From Campylobacter canadensis (GTDB taxonomy: Bacteria; Campylobacterota; Campylobacteria; Campylobacterales; Campylobacteraceae), in contig NZ_CP035946.1 of assembly GCF_013177655.1 (NCBI RefSeq), positions 1-64,000 of the forward strand: a stretch of 64,000 nucleotides of DNA, in the 5' to 3' direction. This document shows positions 11,483-19,000 of this stretch, in pieces. Below the pieces are notes generated by a model. That model saw only the letters and a program-made list of their open reading frames with translations. It was not told where the DNA came from and ran no database searches. Numbering within the stretch: the stretch's first letter is position 1; each line of letters opens with the position of its first letter. The position numbers and the translations under genes were made by a program.

Positions 11483-12136
11483 ATGCAAGATGAAAGATTT
11501 AACAGAGCAAAATTATTATTTGCTGATAAATATGAAAAATTATGTGAAAAAAAGATTTTAGTATGTGGCTTAGGTGGAGTAGGTGGAGCTTGTTTTTCAA
11601 GCTTGGCTAGGGTTGGAATTAAAGTTTATGGAATTGATTGTGATAGTTTTGAAGCAAGTAATCAAAACAGACAATTGCATTCAGAAAATATAGGCAGAAA
11701 AAAAGCAGAAGTTTTTAGCGAATTTTATAAATTACCTTGCTTTGATTTTTGTATTAATAAAGAAAGTTTAAAAGATTTTTTAGAAAAATATCATTTTGAT
11801 TATGTTATTGATTGTATTGATGATTTATATGCAAAATGTGATATTGCAGAACTTTGTTATGAAAAAAATATAAAATTAATCTCAAGTGCAGGTGCAGCAA
11901 AAAGGATAGATGTTAGTAAAATAAAGCTAAGTAATTGGGATAAAACAAGGGTTTGTGCTTTAGCTAAGGCATTTAGATTAGAATTAAAAAAAAGGCGTTT
12001 TAAAGGCAAATTTAAAGTGCTTTTTAGTGAAGAAGAAGCAATGTGTAAAGAGCTTGGTTCTTTTATGGGTGTTACTTCAACCTTTGGTAATACTTTATCA
12101 TCTATAGTATTAAAAGAATTGCTAAAAGAAAGTTAA
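11483..12136 (+). CDS. ThiF/E1-like protein, probable TcdA-type t6A dehydratase
   Basis: 217 residues with an E1-like nucleotide-binding fold: GLGGVGGACFSSLARVGI is the glycine-rich loop, followed by DCDSFEASNQNRQLHS, the ATP-binding NxNRQ pattern of this family. SSAGAAKRIDVSKIKL and the later LGSFMGVTSTFG fit the TcdA branch, which cyclises tRNA t6A to ct6A. It is shorter than E. coli TcdA (about 268 residues), lacking part of the C-terminal region, so ThiF- or MoeB-like activity cannot be excluded. It follows recJ by 8 bp with a GGAAAAA ribosome site and ends the dnaA-proximal plus-strand run. Confidence 0.75.
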   Translation: MQDERFNRAKLLFADKYEKLCEKKILVCGLGGVGGACFSSLARVGIKVYGIDCDSFEASNQNRQLHSENIGRKKAEVFSEFYKLPCFDFCINKESLKDFLEKYHFDYVIDCIDDLYAKCDIAELCYEKNIKLISSAGAAKRIDVSKIKLSNWDKTRVCALAKAFRLELKKRRFKGKFKVLFSEEEAMCKELGSFMGVTSTFGNTLSSIVLKELLKES

Positions 12137-12469
12137 TTTTTATAGATTTAAAATAATATAGTTTTTACTAATATATTAGTAATTTATAGCTTTTATAAAT
12201 TATTTAGGCTTGATATTTAAATTCTATAAATATTTAAAGTAATTTTATAATTTTCTAATAATGCACTATTAAATGATAAAAATATATTTTTTCATTTTAA
12301 TATTTATAAGTACTAAGTTTTAACTAAAGCCAACTAAGTCTAATTAAAAGGTATTGAAATTATTTTTAATTTTAAAAACTATATAATTTTATCACTATAA
12401 AAATATATAGTTATAAAAGGAATAATTATAAAAAAATTTAAATTGCTAAAAATATAAATTAATCTATTC
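12137..12469. other. AT-rich intergenic region with two inverted repeats
   Basis: About 330 bp between the convergent ThiF-like gene and the small minus-strand membrane peptide. I see no convincing gene. It holds an 18-bp perfect palindrome at 12165-12182 (TTACTAATATATTAGTAA) and an inverted repeat of AACTATATA at 12377-12385 with TATATAGTT at 12404-12412. A Shine-Dalgarno-like AAAAGGA near 12416 is followed by no usable start codon. No DnaA-box cluster is evident. It may contain terminators for both flanking genes and possibly an unannotated small RNA. Confidence 0.4.
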
Positions 12470-12571
12470 TTAATCTTTTTTTTCACTTTTTACAACCTTT
12501 ATCATCGCAATAACTCCACCAATACAAACAACAGCCATAAAAATATATTGAAAAATATCTAAATAATTCAT
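12470..12571 (-). CDS. Small membrane peptide, 33 residues
   Basis: Reads MNYLDIFQYIFMAVVCIGG and continues for 14 more residues to a KSEKKD end. A strong AGGAAAAAA Shine-Dalgarno precedes the ATG on the minus strand. It has one hydrophobic helix of about 20 residues (roughly 6-25) and a short positively charged tail, typical of single-pass small membrane proteins. No function can be assigned. It lies 21 bp downstream of the parS-like palindrome and about 40 bp after the pseudouridine synthase gene on the same strand, so the two may share a transcript. Confidence 0.65.
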   Translation of the reverse strand: MNYLDIFQYIFMAVVCIGGVIAMIKVVKSEKKD

Positions 12572-12591
12572 TTTTTTCCTTTTTTATAATT

Positions 12592-12609
12592 TTGTTCCAC
12601 GTGGAACAA
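12592..12609. promoter_or_regulatory. parS-type centromere site
   Basis: A perfect 18-bp palindrome, TTGTTCCACGTGGAACAA. Its 16-bp core matches the conserved bacterial parS consensus TGTTNCACGTGNAACA bound by ParB/Spo0J. It lies about 12.6 kb from dnaA, where origin-proximal parS sites are expected, and in a gap between two genes. The match is base-perfect on both arms. No second copy was noticed while reading the window. Role: ParB loading and chromosome segregation. Confidence 0.88.
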
Positions 12610-12610
12610 T

Positions 12611-13540
12611 TTAAATTTCATCTAAAAAATTAATATTTTCATCGTTAAAAACATATTCTTTATTATTATAAGTAAATTTTAACATACTAGAATGTAGGCA
12701 TAATCTTTTAGCCTTGGTTAATAAAAAAATTTCATTTTTACTTAGCTTTTTATCTAAAATATCACAAATTGTTTTTATATCTAAACCATAAATAGTATCA
12801 CCTAAAATTTTATGATTTACATAATTTAAATGTGCTCTTAATTGATGCTGTCTTCCTGTATATAAAATACATTTTAAAAGAGTAGAATTTGTATAATTTT
12901 TTAAAATATGAAATTCTGATTTTGCACTTTTTCCATCATTAGCAATTATCATTTTATTTTTAAAATTTAGGTCATTTTTTAATTTTGCACTAACACAAAA
13001 ATCTTTAGTAATTATTCCATCAACTAAGGCAATATATTCTTTATAAATTAATCTATCTTCAAACATTTTTTTTATTATTTTTGCTGAATTTTTATTTTTT
13101 GCAATTAATAATAAGCCGCTTGTTTGTGCATCTAATCTGTGAGTAACACAAGAATCTTTACCCCAAAGTTTCCATATTTCATCACATAAAGAATATTCAC
13201 AATTTCTTCCATTAGGATGAGATAACACACCACTTTGTTTGTTAATAACAGCAAAGTCATCATTTTCAAACACAATATCAAGACCACGACTAACACAATC
13301 ATAAATTAATAAAAAAAATTCCCCATCAATAACATCATTTTTTTTACAAATTACAAAATCGTTAGTATTAATTTCGCTAATATTTATGGAATTTTTTTGA
13401 ATATTACTAACAGCTTTAATAACTCTATTTTTATCACAAAATCTTTGTGCTTCATTTAAAGATAAATTTAAATTTTCCATAACAACTTTAAAAGCTTTAG
13501 TTTTTTTGTTAGTAAAATATTTTTTAAAAATATAAGGCAA
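12611..13540 (-). CDS. RluA-family 23S rRNA pseudouridine synthase
   Basis: 309 residues. The catalytic motif is HRLDAQTSGLLL, with the aspartate that attacks the uridine ribose. INKQSGVLSHP and GRQHQLRAHL are further RluA-family motifs. The N-terminal part (LSLNEAQRFCDKNRVI) resembles an S4-like RNA-binding module. It probably modifies 23S rRNA; the exact site cannot be read from sequence. It corresponds by position to the pseudouridine synthase that lies near nrdA in C. jejuni. It is divergent from nrdA, with an 82-bp gap that holds a TATAAT. Confidence 0.9.
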   Translation of the reverse strand: MPYIFKKYFTNKKTKAFKVVMENLNLSLNEAQRFCDKNRVIKAVSNIQKNSINISEINTNDFVICKKNDVIDGEFFLLIYDCVSRGLDIVFENDDFAVINKQSGVLSHPNGRNCEYSLCDEIWKLWGKDSCVTHRLDAQTSGLLLIAKNKNSAKIIKKMFEDRLIYKEYIALVDGIITKDFCVSAKLKNDLNFKNKMIIANDGKSAKSEFHILKNYTNSTLLKCILYTGRQHQLRAHLNYVNHKILGDTIYGLDIKTICDILDKKLSKNEIFLLTKAKRLCLHSSMLKFTYNNKEYVFNDENINFLDEI

Positions 13541-13579
13541 AATATATCCTTTTTTTATTAGTTTTTAAGTATATAAAAT

Positions 13580-13585
13580 TATAAT
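13580..13585 (+). promoter_or_regulatory. Putative -10 box for nrdA
   Basis: A perfect TATAAT lies 38 bp upstream of the nrdA start codon, in an AT-rich stretch preceded by T-runs, which is the usual Campylobacter sigma70 style (strong -10, weak -35). No clear -35 is visible. The sequence between it and the ATG ends in an AAGGATT ribosome site. Confidence 0.5.
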
Positions 13586-13622
13586 ACAATCTTTTTCAAA
13601 ATATTTTTTTAAGGATTATTTT

Positions 13623-15998
13623 ATGAAAGTGTTAAAAAGAAACGGAAGAGTAGAAGAACTTGACATTTCAAAAATTAAAAAATATACAACATTAGCTACT
13701 GAAGGTCTAGAAAATGTATCTCAAAGTGAGTTAGAAGTTGATGCAAAAATTCAATTTCGTGATGGAATTTCATCAGAAGAAATTCAAACAACATTAATAA
13801 AAACAGCAGTTGATAAAATAGATATTGATAGACCAGATTGGAGTTTTGTTGCGGCTAGATTATTTTTATATGATTTATATCATAAAGTAAATCCACAAAA
13901 AGAATATTCTCATATTAAAGAGTATTTTGAAAAGGGCGAAGCAGCAGGTAGAATACATCTTGGTTTAAAAGAAAAATATGATTTAGAAGATTTAAATAAT
14001 TATATAAAACCAGAAAGAGATTTACAATTTACATATTTAGGAATTAAAACTTTATATGATAGATATTTAATAAAAGATGCAAAAGGTAATCCAATTGAAT
14101 TACCACAACATATGTTTATGGCTATTGCAATGTTTTTAGCACAAAATGAGTTAGATAGACAAGAATGGGCTAAGAAATTTTATGATTTATTGTCAAAATT
14201 TGAAGTAATGTGTGCAACCCCAACTTTATCAAATGCAAGAACAACTCGCCATCAATTAAGCTCTTGTTATATTGGTTCTACTCCTGATAATATTGAAGGT
14301 ATTTTTGATTCTTATAAAGAAATGGCTTTACTTTCAAAATTTGGTGGTGGAATTGGATGGGATTGGTCTAAAGTCCGTGCAATGGGTGGAAGTATTGATG
14401 GTCATAAAAATGCAGCAGGTGGAACGATACCATTTTTAAAAATTACAAATGATGTTGCAGTTGCAGTTGATCAACTTGGCACTAGAAAAGGTGCAATTGC
14501 AGTTTATATTGAAACTTGGCATATGGATATAAATGATTTTATTGACCTTAGAAAAAATAGTGGAGAAGAAAGAAGAAGAGCGCACGAATTATTTCCAGCT
14601 TTATGGATAAATGATTTATTTATAAAAAGAGTTCAAAATAATGAAAAATGGTGTTTATTTGACCCATTTGATACTCCAAAATTATGTGATTTATACGCAA
14701 AAGAATTTGAAGAAGAATATGAAAGATTAGAAAAAGATGACAGTATTCCAAAAATTATCGTAAATGCAAAAGAATTGTGGAAAAAAATTCTTACAAATTA
14801 TTTTGAAAGTGGAATGCCATTTTTATGTTTTAAAGATAATGCAAATAGAGTAAATCCAAATGCACATTCAGGAATAATAAGAAGCTCAAATTTATGTACA
14901 GAAATTTTTCAAAATACAGAGTCAAACTTATATAAAATAAAAGTAATTTATGAAGATAATAGTACTGATGTATTTTTTGAAGATGATATTGTAACTTTAT
15001 CAAATGGTCAAAAAAAGAGCGCAAAAAAATTAAGCAGCCTTGATATATTAAATAATAAAAAAATATATATAATTGAAAAAGAAAATATTGAAGGCAAAAC
15101 AGCAGTTTGTAATCTTGCAAGTATTAATCTAAGTAAAATTAATTCAAAAGAAGATATAAAAAGAGTAGTTCCTATTGCAATTAGAATGCTTGATAATGTT
15201 ATTGATTTAAATTTTTATCCACATAAAAAAGTAAAAGATACAAATCTAAGCACAAGGTCAATTGGTCTTGGAGTAATGGGCGAAGCACAAATGCTTGCAG
15301 AAAAACAAATAATGTTTGGAAGCAATGAACACTTAGAATTAATTGATAGAATTATGGAAAATATATCTTATGAAGCTATTAAAACAAGTAGTGAATTAGC
15401 AGTAGAAAAAGGTATTTATAAAGAATATGAAGGAAGCAATTGGAGTAAAGGAATTTTTCCAATTGATTTAGCAAATGAAAAAGCAAAAGCATTAACAATG
15501 GGAGATAATTTATTTAATCAAAGCGATTGTGATTGGAATGAATTACGCAAAATTGTAACAAAAAATGGAATGAGAAATGGTTATTTAATGGCAATTGCCC
15601 CAACTTCGTCTATATCAATTTTAGTTGGAACTACTCAAACAATAGAGCCAGTTTATAAAAGAAAATGGTTTGAACAAAACTTAAGCGGTATGATTCCAAG
15701 CGTTGTTCCAAAACTTAGTTTAGATACTTGGAATTATTATAAAACTGCTTTTGAATTTGACCAAAGAGATTTAGTTCGTGCAGCAGCGGTTAGACAAAAA
15801 TATTTAGACCAAGGTCAAAGTTTAAATATCTTTGTTTCATTAGATAAAGCTAGTGGTGGTTATTTAAATAGTATTTATATGCTTGCTCACGAATTAGGTT
15901 TAAAATCTTGCTATTATTTAAGAAGTGAAAGCCCAGCAAGTGAGCATTTAGATAATAAGCCTGTTGATAGAAGTATTGAATGTGAAGGTTGTCAATAA
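13623..15998 (+). CDS. nrdA: Class I ribonucleotide reductase alpha subunit
   Basis: Aerobic ribonucleoside-diphosphate reductase large subunit; 791 residues. The N-terminal ATP-cone starts MKVLKRNGRVEELDISKI. Active-site landmarks are LSSCYIG (radical-pathway cysteine region), NLCTEI, AVCNLASINL, and the C-terminal CEGCQ redox cysteines. APTSSISILVGTTQTIEP is the conserved loop. Compared with E. coli NrdA there is an insertion of about 50 residues between NLCTEIFQNT and AVCNLAS (see findings). The nrdB partner is not in this window. The ATG follows AAGGATTATTTT. An inverted repeat follows the stop at 16019-16034. Confidence 0.95.
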   Translation: MKVLKRNGRVEELDISKIKKYTTLATEGLENVSQSELEVDAKIQFRDGISSEEIQTTLIKTAVDKIDIDRPDWSFVAARLFLYDLYHKVNPQKEYSHIKEYFEKGEAAGRIHLGLKEKYDLEDLNNYIKPERDLQFTYLGIKTLYDRYLIKDAKGNPIELPQHMFMAIAMFLAQNELDRQEWAKKFYDLLSKFEVMCATPTLSNARTTRHQLSSCYIGSTPDNIEGIFDSYKEMALLSKFGGGIGWDWSKVRAMGGSIDGHKNAAGGTIPFLKITNDVAVAVDQLGTRKGAIAVYIETWHMDINDFIDLRKNSGEERRRAHELFPALWINDLFIKRVQNNEKWCLFDPFDTPKLCDLYAKEFEEEYERLEKDDSIPKIIVNAKELWKKILTNYFESGMPFLCFKDNANRVNPNAHSGIIRSSNLCTEIFQNTESNLYKIKVIYEDNSTDVFFEDDIVTLSNGQKKSAKKLSSLDILNNKKIYIIEKENIEGKTAVCNLASINLSKINSKEDIKRVVPIAIRMLDNVIDLNFYPHKKVKDTNLSTRSIGLGVMGEAQMLAEKQIMFGSNEHLELIDRIMENISYEAIKTSSELAVEKGIYKEYEGSNWSKGIFPIDLANEKAKALTMGDNLFNQSDCDWNELRKIVTKNGMRNGYLMAIAPTSSISILVGTTQTIEPVYKRKWFEQNLSGMIPSVVPKLSLDTWNYYKTAFEFDQRDLVRAAAVRQKYLDQGQSLNIFVSLDKASGGYLNSIYMLAHELGLKSCYYLRSESPASEHLDNKPVDRSIECEGCQ

Positions 15999-16018
15999 AG
16001 ATTAATTTTTTATTTGTT

Positions 16019-16034
16019 TTGCACCAAGGTGCAA
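16019..16034 (+). terminator. Inverted repeat after nrdA
   Basis: TTGCACC and GGTGCAA arms separated by two bases (or TTGCAC/GTGCAA around a CAAG loop), 20 bp after the nrdA stop. The following run is AT-rich but not a pure T-tract, so it may be a weak terminator or a protein-binding site for the next gene. Confidence 0.4.
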
Positions 16035-16092
16035 TATAAATTTATTTATTTTTAGTTTAATTTGCTATGTAATTTCAAAATAGGAGAAATAT

Positions 16093-19000
16093 ATGGCAAA
16101 TGAAGCTAAAGTTGCTAACCTAGTTGGCGAAGCTAAAGTTATAAATAACGATGGCGAAAGAATTTTAAACAATGGCGATGAGCTTATTTTAGGAGATTTA
16201 GTTCAATCACTAGATGCAAATTCAAGCTTAGATTTAGAATTAACAAATGGAAAAATCATTCACCTTGCAGGAAAAGAAGTTGTAAAACTTGATTCAAGTG
16301 TTTTAAATGATGAAAATCTTTCAGATGTAAGCGAAATTGATGATAAAATTAATGCAGTTTTATCAAATATCTTAGCAAATAACGAAATTCCACAAGAATT
16401 AGATGCAACTGCAGCAGGTGATAATGCTGTTTTAGGTGCAGGAGCTAGTTTAAGCCAAAGCGAATTTTTACAATCAGGTAGCGAAAGCAAGGTTAGTGCT
16501 GATGTAAATAGCATAAATGCACAAAACATAGCAACAACTAACGCAGCAAATAGCGTAAATACAATTGCAATTAATACAACAAATGCTGTTAATAATGTTG
16601 CAAACGAAGGTAATATCAATAACGATAATGCTAACAACGCTAACGAAGATAATACAAATAATGGCACTACCGATAACGGTAACCAAGATAATAATGAAGG
16701 TAATGCAGGAAACGAAGGTAATACCGATAACGGAAATACTGAAAACGGTGGCAATACTAATAACGGTAACACTGAAAATGGTGGCAATGCTGATAACGGT
16801 AATACTGAAAACAGTGGCAATACTGATAACGGTAGCGATACTGATAACGGTAGCAACACTGAAAATGGTAGCGAAAATAATGGCAACAACACTGAAAACG
16901 GTGGCAATACTGAAAACGGTAACAATGAAAATGGCGATAACACTAATAACGGCGGTAACAACAACGACAATACTGAAAAACCAGCTGCAAATATTGATTT
17001 AATTAAAAAAGATGGTAGTGTAGCTACAAGTGAAGAAATATTAAAAGATACTGAATATACAGTTAAAATTGAAAATTTAGAAGCAAATAAAACTTATATA
17101 GTTGAAATTTATGATATTAGTAATGATAGCAATACCACAACTACAAGAACAATAGAAATTACAACTGATGAAAATGGTGTTGGTTATAAAACTATTGGAA
17201 AAGAAAATATTTTAAATATTGACAATTTAGATAATGGTACAATAAGCTTTACAGTAAAAGATAAAGCAACAAATGAAACTATTATTGAAAAAACTTACAA
17301 CATTGATACAGTTGCTCCAGAAATTCAAATTGAAAATTGCGAGCTTAACAATACACAACCAGCAACAGTAAATGCTGATTTAAATATTAAAAATGCTGAT
17401 AAGGTTTATTTAGTTAAAGAAGATGGAACTAAGATTGAATTAATTTCATCTGCAACAGAAAATAAAACTTATAATGTAAGTTTTGAATATTCTGAAAATG
17501 CAAAAATTATAGCTGTTGATAAAGCAGGAAATGAAAGCAGTGTAAGTGTTGATGAATATTTAAATGCAAATAATCAAGTAGAAGAAAGCCCAGAATATTC
17601 ATTTATAATAGTTGATAATGTTACAGGAGAAAAAGTTGTTAGTGAAAAAGCTACAAATCATCTTGATTACAGTGTTAAGGTTGTTGGTGCTAAAGCTAAT
17701 GAAAAATTAACTATTGACATTGCTTATATTGATGAAAACAACCAAATTAAGTCAGTTAAAGTTGAAAATGTAGTTGCTAATGAAAAAGGCGAAGCAAATC
17801 TAAATATCGATTTTAGTAAAATTCAAGCAGGTAAATTTGAAGCAGGTCATTTTGAAGGAAATAATTTTGTTGTTAAAGTTAGTGGAGAAACAAGTGGTAG
17901 TGCAAATGAATTTGAACACGATTTACAACAAACAATAACAATTGATAATATTTTCAATATGAATTTAGTTAAATTTGAAAGTAATGCTGATTCAAGTACT
18001 AAATTTGATTTTTATTTTGATGAAAAAACAACAGCAAATATTATTGACAAAGATGGCAATGTAACTCAAATGGTATTTGAAAAAGGAACACATACTATTG
18101 AAATTGCTGATATTAATAATGCTCATATTGACTTTTTTGATAAAGCAGGTAATGAAAAAAGCTATAGCCTAGCTAATGAAGTTAATAACTATTTTGGTAT
18201 TTATGATGAAAATGGTAATTTAGCAAATGGTAGTTTAAATGCTCAAAATTACACATTTAAAGGTAAAGCTTATCCAAACGAAACTTACAAAATTCACTTA
18301 AATGCACAAGATACAACAACAGGTAAATGGACAGAATTTACAAAAGAAGTTAAAGCTGATGCAAAAGGTTATTACGAATTAACAATAGACTTTAAAAAAG
18401 ACTTCCCAGGTTTTGATGGAGATAAGGCTAATATTAAAATTGACTTTACAGGAAATGATTTAGCTAGCGAACTTCATAAGTCATTTGGTATTGATACAAC
18501 TGCTCCACAAATTAAAATTGATAGCTATGAAAGCAATGAAGATAATAGCTTTAATTTAATAGTTGATATTAAAGGTAAGGCTGAAAAAGTTGTAGCGATT
18601 TTACCAAGTGGAAAAGAAGTTGAATTAACTTATCAAATAATTGATACAAAAAATGGACAAGCAGAAAAATATGTAGCTAATAATATTAGTCCTTTTGAAG
18701 AAGGTATTAAAATCATTGCTACAGATAAAGTTGGAAATAAAAGTGAAATCAGCTTAGATGATTTTATTGCTAGTCAAAATCCAAGCGAAGATGTAACACC
18801 ACCACACCACGAAGAAATCCACGATGGAATTTACGCTTCAAAAATTACTGATTACAACACAGGTAAAGAAATCCACGATACAACAAATAGCAATAATATT
18901 ACTATCGTTGGTGGTGGTGCAAAAGCAGGAAGTACAATTAGCATTGTTATTAAGTATCCAAATGGTGGAGAAGATGTAACTTATACTTGGCCACAAAGCT

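Noticed and set aside
12412-12455. Short gene after AAAAGGA
   Set aside because: No ATG, GTG or TTG start at proper spacing; only ATA, and the frame closes after about eight codons.
16260-16970. Long minus-strand open frame of 236 codons opposite the adhesin repeats
   Set aside because: It is the complement of a repetitive Asn/Gly-rich region, with low-complexity Leu/Pro/Ser composition and no ribosome site.
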